Of a stretch of 64,000 nt of DNA, positions 27,001 to 35,054 are shown piece by piece; position 1 is the first letter of the stretch; every line of letters begins with the position of its first letter. The DNA is from Bosea sp. 685 (lineage in GTDB: Bacteria > Pseudomonadota > Alphaproteobacteria > Rhizobiales > Beijerinckiaceae). The notes beneath the pieces were generated by a model. The model saw only the letters and a list, made by a program, of their open reading frames with translations, was not told the DNA's origin and ran no database searches. The stretch lies in contig NZ_CP134779.1 in assembly GCF_031884435.1 (NCBI RefSeq), positions 5,954,501-6,018,500 on the forward strand, in the 5' to 3' direction. Both the position numbers and the translations under genes were made by a program.

Positions 27001-27891
27001 TCACCTGCGATCGACCGTGGGATCGAACCTGTCGCGCAGCCAATCGCCGAACAGGCTCATCGACAGGGTCGTCAGGAAGATCGTGAGCCCGGGGAAGACG
27101 GCGATCCACCAGGCGTTGAGCAGATAGCGCCGCCCCTCGCCCAGCATCAGGCCGAGCGAGGTGCCCGGCGGCTGCACGCCCAGTCCCAGGAAGGAGAGCG
27201 AGGTTTCGAGCAGGATCGTGCCTGGAAAATTCAGCGTCGCCTGCACCACCAGCGCCGCGACGATGTTGGGCAGGAGATGGCGCATGATCACCCGCACTGG
27301 CCGCGCGCCGAGTGCCTCCACCGCATTGATGTACTCGCTCTCCTGCTCGGAGACGACGAGGCCCCGCGCCAGCCTGGTATAGCGATCCCAGCCATCGATG
27401 CTGACCAGGATGATGAAGAGCAGGATGTTGTTGCCGAAGAAAGCCAGCATCGTCAGCGCCAGGAACAGCGCCGGGATCGCGGCCTGCGCATCGACCAGCA
27501 TCATGATGCCCTGGTCGACGAGCCCCTTGAATCGCGCCGCCACAAAACCGAGCAGCGTGCCGAAGACCGCCCCGATCAAGGTGCCGAGCACCGCGATCAG
27601 GATCGAGGTGCGGATGGCGAAGATCAACCGGCTCAAGATATCGCGCCCGAGCTGGTCGGTGCCGAGCCAATAGGTCATGCCACCGCCCTCGGACAAAGGC
27701 GGGCGCAAACGCGCGGCGAGGTTCTGAGTGGTGAAGTGGATCGGCGCCAGCCAGTCGGCAAGCAGCGCGACGAGCACGGTGAGCAGGAGGAACGCCGCCG
27801 ATAATTTGACGATGGGCGACATCGCCGCCCGCGCTGGGCGGGCGCGAAGCGGCCGCGGCGCGAGAGCCGCGCTATCGAGCCCCACCGTCAT
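27001..27891 (-). CDS. dppC: Peptide-type ABC transporter permease (DppC)
   Basis: A 296-residue inner-membrane permease of the DppC/OppC type. After a cytoplasmic N terminus rich in Arg/Pro/Ala there is a first membrane helix (about residues 28-48), the family string YWLGTDQLGRDILSRLIFAIRTS, and the EAA loop EYINAVEALGARPVR. It overlaps dppB by 4 nt and is followed by the glycerophosphodiesterase gene. The partner ATPases are on the opposite strand at 20874-22990. Confidence 0.95.
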   Translation of the reverse strand: MTVGLDSAALAPRPLRARPARAAMSPIVKLSAAFLLLTVLVALLADWLAPIHFTTQNLAARLRPPLSEGGGMTYWLGTDQLGRDILSRLIFAIRTSILIAVLGTLIGAVFGTLLGFVAARFKGLVDQGIMMLVDAQAAIPALFLALTMLAFFGNNILLFIILVSIDGWDRYTRLARGLVVSEQESEYINAVEALGARPVRVIMRHLLPNIVAALVVQATLNFPGTILLETSLSFLGLGVQPPGTSLGLMLGEGRRYLLNAWWIAVFPGLTIFLTTLSMSLFGDWLRDRFDPTVDRR

Positions 27892-28829
27892 GCCCGTGCT
27901 CCCCCAGCCTGCCGGAAGCCGCCCAAACGGGGGTCGATCAGGATATGCAGGATGTCTACGAGCAGATTGGCTGAGATCATGATGACCGTGATGGTGAGGA
28001 TCACGGCCTGCACCACGGCAAGATCACGCGTCGCCACCGAATCGACCAGCAAACGGCCGACGCCGGGCCAGGCGAAGATCGTCTCGACCACGGCGCTGCC
28101 GGCGAGAATCCCGCCGATCTCGATGCCGAGGAACATCAAAAGCGGCACCGACGCATTCGGCAAAGCGTGGCGGATGATGACACTGAGGGGCATCACGCCA
28201 CGCCCGCGCGCCGCGCGGATGAAGGGCTTGCCGAGCACCTCCAGCGTCGAGGTTCGCGAAAAGCGGGCGAGCCGGCCCGCCAGCGGCAGTCCGAGCGTCA
28301 CCATTGGTAGGATGAGATGGGCCGGTGTGTCCGACCCCGCCGAGGGCAGGACGCGCAGTTTCAGCGCGAACAGCAGGATCAGCAGGATGCCGAGAAAGAA
28401 GATCGGGATGGCATAACCGAACACGGCCGAGGCCATTGCCAGCCTATCGATGACGCTGTTGTGCCGCAGCGCCGCCAGGATGCCGAGCGGCAGGCCGACC
28501 AGCAAGGCCAGCAGGAGCGCGGATGTCCCGAGCAGCGCCGTCTTCGGCAGGGCCTCGAGAACAGCGGCGAAAGCCGGCCGATCATCGGCGAAGGAGGCGC
28601 CGAAATCACCCCTGGCAGCGCTGAGCAGATAGCGCAGATATTGCTGGTGGAGCAGCTGATCGAGACCCCAGAGGTCGCGGTAATAAGCGCGCACATCCGG
28701 CGGCGTGTCGATCGAGAGCATGATGTCGGCGGGGTCGCCCGCCAGGCGCAGCGCGATGAAGACCGCCGAGACGCAGATGAGGAGCGTGAGGATGGCGCGC
28801 CCCGCGCGCAGGGCCAGGAACCGAAACAT
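27888..28829 (-). CDS. dppB: Peptide-type ABC transporter permease (DppB)
   Basis: A 313-residue inner-membrane permease of the DppB/OppB type with about six helices. It begins MFRFLALRAGRAILTLLICVSAVF and has the EAA loop PFIRAARGRGVMPLSVIIRHALPNA and the C-terminal helix preceding DILHILIDPRLG. First gene of the leftward transporter operon; start ATG at 28829 fits the family. No clear Shine-Dalgarno was identified. Confidence 0.95.
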   Translation of the reverse strand: MFRFLALRAGRAILTLLICVSAVFIALRLAGDPADIMLSIDTPPDVRAYYRDLWGLDQLLHQQYLRYLLSAARGDFGASFADDRPAFAAVLEALPKTALLGTSALLLALLVGLPLGILAALRHNSVIDRLAMASAVFGYAIPIFFLGILLILLFALKLRVLPSAGSDTPAHLILPMVTLGLPLAGRLARFSRTSTLEVLGKPFIRAARGRGVMPLSVIIRHALPNASVPLLMFLGIEIGGILAGSAVVETIFAWPGVGRLLVDSVATRDLAVVQAVILTITVIMISANLLVDILHILIDPRLGGFRQAGGARA

Positions 28830-28948
28830 GCATAAAACCGATCGACACGACCTCGTGACAAGCGGCGCATCTGCAAAGCCGGCGACGACAGATTGATGAC
28901 AACCTGGTGCTTTTGGCCTCGATCAGACGAAAAGCAGGCGCGCTCCGA

Positions 28949-29929
28949 TCAGCCCGCTGCCCCCCATCTCTGCCGCCAGGCATTCCCCGCCAGCGCCGCG
29001 ACGCAGTCGATCAGCGGAGTGGGAACGCCGGCCCTTCGGCCGAGCTCGGCGACCGCGCCTGCGATCGCACCCAATTCCAGCGGCCGGCCAGCCTCCATGT
29101 CCTGCAGCATCGAGGTCTTGACGCCGACCAGGGTGGGAGGAAGCTCCAGACGCACTTCGAGATCGGGCCTGTCCTCGATGCCGAGCGCTGCGGCAACGGC
29201 AACGCATTCCGCCATGATCGACTTGGCGACGCGCCGGAGCGCGGGGTCGCCGACGATGGCGTCGATCGTCGCCCCCGTCACGGCCGAAATCGGATTATAG
29301 GCGGCATTGCCGAGGAGCTTGTGCCAGACCGCGCTTCGGATGTCCGCGCTCGGCTCGGCGTCGATGCCGCCCGCCTTCAGGAACGCCACGACATCGGCAA
29401 GCCTGGCGCTCGTCGGCACTAGGGGTTCGCCGATGACCAGGCGCTTGCGGCCGTTCCAGGCGATACGGTTCGGCGCCGGGCGATTGGCGCCGACATAGAC
29501 GACGCAGCCGAGAACCTGGGTGGTCGGGAGCGCCGCCGCGATCGCGCCTTCGGGATCCACGGAGGTCAGTTTCCGATCGCCGAATCCCTCGTCCAGCCCA
29601 TCCAGGTACCACCATGGAATGCCGTTCAGCATCGGCAGCACGATCGTCCCGGGCCCGAGCAGGGGCGTCACCAGATCCAGGCCCGTCGGCCAGTCATGCG
29701 CCTTGTAGCCGACCAGAACGAGATCCTGCACGCCGGCCGAGGACGGATCGGCCGTAGCGTTGACGGACAGTGTTTCGGCCGATGACGCGGTCTCAAGGAT
29801 CAGGCCGTCGGAGGCGAGCAGGGCTGCCGTCGCCGGGCGCGCCACGATGAGCGGACGCTGCCCCGCCTTGGCCATATGCCAGGCGATGACGCCCCCGATC
29901 GCTCCCGCACCAACAATCGCCACCCGCAT
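28949..29929 (-). CDS. Ketopantoate reductase family oxidoreductase (PanE/ApbA-like)
   Basis: A 326-residue NADPH-dependent enzyme of the ketopantoate reductase family. The N-terminal Rossmann fold starts MRVAIVGAGAIGG (GxGxxG), and the C-terminal helical domain contains the conserved KLLGNAAYNPISAVTGATI with the usual catalytic Lys and Asn. A GGAG lies 7 nt before the ATG at 29929. Many genomes have several paralogues, and those in catabolic clusters are often not the true PanE, so pantothenate synthesis is possible but not certain. It stands alone between a transporter operon and a MITE-like element. Confidence 0.85.
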   Translation of the reverse strand: MRVAIVGAGAIGGVIAWHMAKAGQRPLIVARPATAALLASDGLILETASSAETLSVNATADPSSAGVQDLVLVGYKAHDWPTGLDLVTPLLGPGTIVLPMLNGIPWWYLDGLDEGFGDRKLTSVDPEGAIAAALPTTQVLGCVVYVGANRPAPNRIAWNGRKRLVIGEPLVPTSARLADVVAFLKAGGIDAEPSADIRSAVWHKLLGNAAYNPISAVTGATIDAIVGDPALRRVAKSIMAECVAVAAALGIEDRPDLEVRLELPPTLVGVKTSMLQDMEAGRPLELGAIAGAVAELGRRAGVPTPLIDCVAALAGNAWRQRWGAAG

Positions 29930-30011
29930 GGTCCACTCCCGCTTTGTGAATCGAGAGCGGACTATAATGCGCCGAAGCGGATGCGACAGTCTTGATCCCG
30001 GGCAGGTTGCC

Positions 30012-30277
30012 TAGAGGCTGTTATGAACCATGGGGCCGATGGGATGAGGTCAAAACGGCGGAGATGGGAGGAGCATTGCGCAGGCGATACCATCGGTATC
30101 GGCAAGCGATGCGACGCTGCAGCTCCGCCGTTTTCACCTCACCCGCAGGGCGCGGCGCTTTTGCGCGACTGCGGCGTCGTTCTTCGTAGCAAACCGGAAG
30201 GTTTGCGTCCTCGAACTCCTGGCATTCGCGCAAAATCGCCAGCGTCAAATCGACCCCATGGCTCATAACAGCCTCTA
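30012..30277. mobile_element. MITE-like element with 29-bp terminal inverted repeats
   Basis: A 266-nt element whose ends are inverted copies over 29 nt with two mismatches (30012-30040 and 30249-30277), outer sequence TAGAGGCTGTTATGA. Both ends are flanked by TA, as in IS630/mariner-type insertions. Inside is a second inverted repeat of 18 nt with one mismatch (30046-30063 and 30123-30140, GAGGT then AAAACGGCGGAG). It encodes no transposase. The right end coincides with the TAG stop codon of the TRAP transporter gene. Confidence 0.8.
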
Positions 30278-32233
30278 TTTGATCATCACCGAGGGTAGCC
30301 AGGTCACGAGCCCCGGGAACAGGCAGCAGATGACCACCGCGATGAACATCAGCACGACGAAGGGCATCGTGCCCCAGATGATGTCCGAGAGCGGGATGTC
30401 GGGCGCGATGTTCTTGATGACGAAGATGTTGAGGCCCACCGGCGGGTGGATCAGCCCCATCTCCATCACGATGGTCATGACCACGCCGAACCAGATCAGG
30501 TCGAAACCAGCGGCCTTGAGCGGCGGCAGCACGATCGGCGCGGTCATCAGGATGATCGAGACCGGCGGCAGGAAGAAGCCGAGCACGATGACAAAGAGCA
30601 GGATCGCCGCCAGCAGGACCCATTTCGACAGCGACAGCCCGATCACCCAGGCGGCCATCGCCTGGCTGATATGGAGATAGCTCATCACATAGGCATAGAG
30701 CAGCGACATGCCGATGATCATCAGCAGCATGGTCGATTCGCGCAGCGTGCCGGTGACGATCGGCATCAGCTTGGACGGCCGCCAGATGCCGTACATCGCG
30801 CCGATGACGATCAGCGCCAGCACCGCGCCGACGCCGGCGGTCTCCGAGGGCGTCGCCCAACCGGCATAGAGCACGACCATGACACCGGCCAGGATCGAGA
30901 CGAAGGGCGCGACCCAGGCGATCATCCTGAGCTTCTGACCGAGCGTGTAATGCTCTTCGGTCAGCAGCGCCGAGCGGACGCCTGTCTCGGCAGCGATCGT
31001 CTGAGCGACCGCGAATTCCTTGCGGTAGCGCAGCACCGAATAGAGCGCGAACAGCGTGATCAGCAGCAGGCCCGGCCCGATGCCGGCGAGGAAGAGCTTG
31101 CCGAGCGAAACCTCGGCCGCGACCGCATAGAGCAGCATCGTGACCGAAGGCGGCAGCAGGATGCCGAGCGTGCCGCCGGCTGCAATGATGCCGGCGGCGA
31201 AACCGCCGGAATAACCGCGCTGGCGCATCTCCGGGATGCCGGCCGAGCCGATTGCCGAACAGGTCGCCGGCGACGAGCCGGCCATGGCGGCGAAGAGGCC
31301 GCAGGCGATGGTGTTGGCGACGCCGAGCCCGCCCGGAATCCGGTGCAGCCAGGCATGCAGCGCCGAATAGAGGTCCTTGCCGGCGTTGGAGCGCCCGATC
31401 GCCGCGCCTTTCAGGATGAAGAGCGGGATCGCCAGGATGATGACGTTGGCGAGCTCCTCGTAGAAATTCTGCGCGATGGTATCGACCGAGGCCGCCGGCA
31501 TGAACAGCAGCATGAAGATGAGCGCGACGACGCCGAGCGCAAAGGCGATCGGCATGCCGGAGAACATCACGACGAGCGTCGCCACGAAATAGGCGATGCC
31601 GACCTGGGCCTGCGAGAGGCTCGTGACCAGCGGCCTGACCGGCCTCTCCCACATCAGCAGCGCCACCACCGCCAGGACGACAATGGCGAGCACCAGCAGC
31701 GAGCGCTGGCCGACCTGCAGCGCGACCTGCACGGCCAGCAGCGCCATGCCGAAGGTCAGCAGCGAATAGGGAATCCAGAGTGGCGGTCCCCAGGCCGAAT
31801 GCGAGGTCTGGCCCTCATGCAACGCCTCCTGCAGCAAGCCACCGGCCTTCCAGGCGAAGAACAGGCAGAAGGCCAGCACCACAGCATCGACCGTGGCGCG
31901 ACGGGCCGCGTTCAATCGCGGCGAGAGCATATGGTCGAGGAAGTCGATGCCGATATGGCCGCGCCGCTGCTGCACGGCGCCGGCGGAGAGGAACATCGCG
32001 CCGGCGACCAGGAAGATCGTGACCTCGTCCTGCCACTCGACGCCACGACCATAGAGATGGCCGGCGATGACGCCGAAGGTCAGGACCAGCGCGGCTGCGA
32101 GCAGCGCGACGGCCGAGAGCTTGAACAGCGTCTCGTTGACCGCACCGATGACGGCGGCGATGCCGCCCGTCGCCGGTGTCGAGGTCCTGATGTCGCTGGC
32201 GAGGATGGCGTCGTGCTGCAGGCCGCCCGCCAT
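30275..32233 (-). CDS. TRAP transporter fused small and large permease (DctQ-DctM)
   Basis: A 652-residue inner-membrane protein that joins the four-helix DctQ subunit (residues about 30-190; WQDEVTIFLVAGAMFLSAGAVQQRRGHIGID) to the multi-helix DctM subunit (about 200-645; VMFSGMPIAFALGV, AMAGSSPATCSAIGS, GGTLGILLPPS). It uses an ion gradient to import a carboxylate captured by the DctP protein encoded immediately upstream (1 nt gap). The stop codon TAG lies in the TA-flanked end of the MITE-like element, so the insertion may have set or replaced the original end. Confidence 0.93.
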   Translation of the reverse strand: MAGGLQHDAILASDIRTSTPATGGIAAVIGAVNETLFKLSAVALLAAALVLTFGVIAGHLYGRGVEWQDEVTIFLVAGAMFLSAGAVQQRRGHIGIDFLDHMLSPRLNAARRATVDAVVLAFCLFFAWKAGGLLQEALHEGQTSHSAWGPPLWIPYSLLTFGMALLAVQVALQVGQRSLLVLAIVVLAVVALLMWERPVRPLVTSLSQAQVGIAYFVATLVVMFSGMPIAFALGVVALIFMLLFMPAASVDTIAQNFYEELANVIILAIPLFILKGAAIGRSNAGKDLYSALHAWLHRIPGGLGVANTIACGLFAAMAGSSPATCSAIGSAGIPEMRQRGYSGGFAAGIIAAGGTLGILLPPSVTMLLYAVAAEVSLGKLFLAGIGPGLLLITLFALYSVLRYRKEFAVAQTIAAETGVRSALLTEEHYTLGQKLRMIAWVAPFVSILAGVMVVLYAGWATPSETAGVGAVLALIVIGAMYGIWRPSKLMPIVTGTLRESTMLLMIIGMSLLYAYVMSYLHISQAMAAWVIGLSLSKWVLLAAILLFVIVLGFFLPPVSIILMTAPIVLPPLKAAGFDLIWFGVVMTIVMEMGLIHPPVGLNIFVIKNIAPDIPLSDIIWGTMPFVVLMFIAVVICCLFPGLVTWLPSVMIK

Positions 32234-32234
32234 C

Positions 32235-33260
32235 TCAGGAAACCGCGCGGGCGAGCTTCAGGAGTTCGGCGGCTTCGGTCGATTTCGCCGCATAATCCTT
32301 CCAGGCGCTCTCCTCGGAGATCTTGCGCCAGGCCGCGAGGTTGGCGTCGGTCTGGTCGACGACCTGCACGCCCTTGGCGGCATAGACCTTGGCAACCTCT
32401 TCATCGTCCTTCTTGGCCTCGGCCGTGCCCCAGGCCTCCATCTCGGCGCCGACATCGAGCAGCGCCTTCTGCTGCTCGGGCTTCAGGCTGTCGAAGATCG
32501 CCTTGGACATCAGCATCGGCTCGAGCATGAACCAGAACGAGCCCTTGCGGGCTGCCGTCAGCGATTTCGACAATTCCTCTAGGCGGAACGAGATCAGGCT
32601 GGTCGAGGAGGTCACGGCAGCGTCGAGCGCGCCGGTCTGCATGCCGATATAGACCTCGTTCGACGGCATGGTCGACACCTGGGCGCCTGCGGCAGTGAAC
32701 ATCAGATCCATCTCGCGGCTACCGCCGCGGATCTTGATGCCCTTGACGTCGTCTGGGCCACCGATCGTGCCCTTGCGCGAGGCGACACCGCCGGCCTGCC
32801 AGATCCAGGAGATGATCTTGATGCCCTTGTCCTCGACGATCTTGGTCAGCGCCTTGCCGACCTCCGAGGTCTTCCATTTCGCGCCCTGCTCATAGCTCGT
32901 GACCAGGCAGGGCATCAGCCCGAGATTGCAGGCGTGCAGCTCGCCTCCGGCATAGGCGATCGGGTAGAGCGACATGTCGAGCGCGCCTTTGCGCATCGCC
33001 GAGAACTGCGCATTCGTCTTCATCAATGACGAATTGGCGTAGACCTCGAATTTGAGCGAACCGGCCGTCCGCTTCTCGACCTCGCGCGCCATGATCCGGC
33101 AAAGCCGATCGCGGAAATCGCCCTGGTCGATGCTGCCGCCGGGAAACTGATGCGAGATCTTCAGCGTCGTCGCGCTCTGGGCGGAGCCTGGCCGGCTGAA
33201 GGTCAGGACGGCGGGAGCCGCGATCAGGCCGGACAGGACGTGGCGTCGGTCGAACTGCAT
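32235..33260 (-). CDS. TRAP transporter substrate-binding protein (DctP)
   Basis: A 341-residue periplasmic DctP-family protein. The N terminus MQFDRRHVLSGL is twin-arginine-like, with cleavage near GSAQS. Conserved segments include LKISHQFPGG, IKIRGGSREMD and SNEVYIGMQTGALDAAV, the last being diagnostic of DctP proteins. ATG at 33260 has GGGAGGAAGAC directly upstream and is chosen over 33284. The ligand is a carboxylate by family rule; which one is unknown. Cotranscribed with the fused permease. Confidence 0.92.
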   Translation of the reverse strand: MQFDRRHVLSGLIAAPAVLTFSRPGSAQSATTLKISHQFPGGSIDQGDFRDRLCRIMAREVEKRTAGSLKFEVYANSSLMKTNAQFSAMRKGALDMSLYPIAYAGGELHACNLGLMPCLVTSYEQGAKWKTSEVGKALTKIVEDKGIKIISWIWQAGGVASRKGTIGGPDDVKGIKIRGGSREMDLMFTAAGAQVSTMPSNEVYIGMQTGALDAAVTSSTSLISFRLEELSKSLTAARKGSFWFMLEPMLMSKAIFDSLKPEQQKALLDVGAEMEAWGTAEAKKDDEEVAKVYAAKGVQVVDQTDANLAAWRKISEESAWKDYAAKSTEAAELLKLARAVS

Positions 33261-33524
33261 GTCTTCCTCCCATGGAAGAGCCAAGGCGGTGAACCCCGCC
33301 TGCTGTTTTCGCTCGTTTTATACGGGCGCGCGTTCCCGCACATAGAGCATGCTTCAACGGCCGATGCCATCATGAGCAGCTAGACAGTTTGTCTGTTTTC
33401 CGGTTTGGCGACGGCGATCGCCGCACGGGCTTGCTCCCACTGCATGGCGCGGAGATTGCGCCGGCCACCTAACTTCCCCGACACTCGCTGCCAGCGATCG
33501 CTCGTTGGATGAGGAGAGGCCGGA

Positions 33525-35054
33525 ATGCTGGATTGGGCGCGCGCCAGGGCCGAGGCCTCGGGCATCACCGAGGCTTGGCGACAGGAAGGCGGCCCCGGCG
33601 GAGCGGTCGTGATCTTCGACAGCAACGGCGTCCGCGAGGCGCTGAGCGGCGGCTTCGCGGTGATCGAGCACGGGCTCCCCTTCACGCCTGATACGACGAA
33701 CCGCTTTGCCTCGATCAGCAAGCATATTCTGGCGACCCTGCTGCTGCAGGCGGATGTGCCGTTCGACGCCCCGCTCGGGACATGGCTCGGGGATCTGCCC
33801 GAGGCCTTCGCCCAGTTGCCGCTTGGCCGCGCGCTCGACATGACCGGCGCCTTGCCGGACATGATGGAGGTGTTTTGGCAGCGCGGCGTGCCCTACACCG
33901 CCAGCCTGAGCGCCAGCGAAATCCTCGCCGTGGCGCAGCGCCTGCCCTCCCTGAACGGCGAGCCCGGGCTGGAGATGGCCTATTCCAACACCGGCTGGCG
34001 CCTCGGCCAGCTCGTGCTGCAGAAGCGGCTCGGGATCGATTATGCCCGAGCCGTCGACCGGTTGATGGCGGAATTCGACCTGCCGATCCGGTTTCCGCAG
34101 GATGAGACCGAGATCGTGCCCGGTCTCGCCACGGGGTATTGGCGCGATGGCGAAAGTTGGCGGCGCGGCCGCTACGGCTTTCATTTTTCCGCCTCGGGCG
34201 GGATCGCCGGCAGTGCCGCGGGGCTGGCGCGCTGGGCCTCGGCCCTGCTCGCCGGGCGCGGCTCGCTGGCCGGCATGCTGGAGCGCCTGACCGCGCCGCG
34301 CGCCTTCACCGATGGCAGCAGCAGCGTCTATCGGCTCGGGCTGGTCTGCAGCGCGCTGGAGGATGTCGCGCTTGTCGGCCATGGCGGCTCGCTGCCCGGC
34401 TATCGCAACCACTTCCTGATGGCGCCCGCCCATGGCGTCGGCGTCGTCGTACTGACCAATCGCGAGGAGGATGCGCTCTGGCTGAGCCTGCGCGTGCTCG
34501 CCGCGTTGCTGGGCCGGGCATTGCCCAGTCCCGCAAGTGATGCGCCCACAGGCCTGTTCGCCGCCGAGAGCGGCCCGTTCTGGGCAGAGCTCGCGCCGGA
34601 TTCGATCAGCTTCATGGGCGGCTATGAGCGCCTCGTCAGCGACGGCAACAACGGCCTGCGCAGCCTGCCCGCCTATCTCGACATCAGGCTCAGGCGCGCC
34701 GACAACGACACGCTCGAAGGCAGGATCGGCGGTGTCCGGCGCCGCCTCGCGCGTGTTCCCACGGGGACGGCGCTCGACCAGCGGCTGGCAGGACGCTGGC
34801 GCGAGCGCATCTTCGGCGCCGAGATCCTGATCCGCCCGGACGGCACCGCCGTGATGCCGTGGCTAGGAGACGCCGGAACCGAAACCGTGCTCGCCGCCCT
34901 GCCAGGCGGCCGGGCGCTGGCCGATCTGAGCCATGGCCCGTGGCGGCATCGGCCTTGTCTTTGCTTGCAGCTGGACGGGTCGCTTCATCTCGCCAGCCAC
35001 CGCGCCCGCGTCCTGCAGTTCGACCGCATTGCCGAACAAGGAACCCGGTCATGA
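33525..35054 (+). CDS. Serine beta-lactamase-like hydrolase, probable D-aminopeptidase (family S12)
   Basis: A 509-residue penicillin-recognising hydrolase. The catalytic motifs are SISK (SxxK, about residues 64-67), YSN (about 150-152) and HGG (about 287-289). The C-terminal 150 residues form a beta-rich region matching the layout of the roughly 520-residue D-aminopeptidase of Ochrobactrum anthropi (YCN/YSN, HGGxLxGxR, AESGPFW-like junction). No signal peptide is seen, so it is cytoplasmic. GAGGAGAGG precedes the ATG. Its stop overlaps the start of a binding-protein gene, linking cleavage of D-amino acid peptides to uptake. Another S12 esterase or amidase cannot be excluded. Confidence 0.8.
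   Translation: MLDWARARAEASGITEAWRQEGGPGGAVVIFDSNGVREALSGGFAVIEHGLPFTPDTTNRFASISKHILATLLLQADVPFDAPLGTWLGDLPEAFAQLPLGRALDMTGALPDMMEVFWQRGVPYTASLSASEILAVAQRLPSLNGEPGLEMAYSNTGWRLGQLVLQKRLGIDYARAVDRLMAEFDLPIRFPQDETEIVPGLATGYWRDGESWRRGRYGFHFSASGGIAGSAAGLARWASALLAGRGSLAGMLERLTAPRAFTDGSSSVYRLGLVCSALEDVALVGHGGSLPGYRNHFLMAPAHGVGVVVLTNREEDALWLSLRVLAALLGRALPSPASDAPTGLFAAESGPFWAELAPDSISFMGGYERLVSDGNNGLRSLPAYLDIRLRRADNDTLEGRIGGVRRRLARVPTGTALDQRLAGRWRERIFGAEILIRPDGTAVMPWLGDAGTETVLAALPGGRALADLSHGPWRHRPCLCLQLDGSLHLASHRARVLQFDRIAEQGTRS

Noticed and set aside
30021..31652. Long minus-strand frame crossing the MITE-like element
   Set aside because: It is the shifted frame of the fused TRAP permease, rich in Arg/His/Ala with no domain, and it runs through the inverted repeats.
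30446..32530. Very long plus-strand open frame (694 codons)
   Set aside because: Antisense to the TRAP genes with Asp/His/Gln/Arg-rich composition typical of GC-rich shadow frames.
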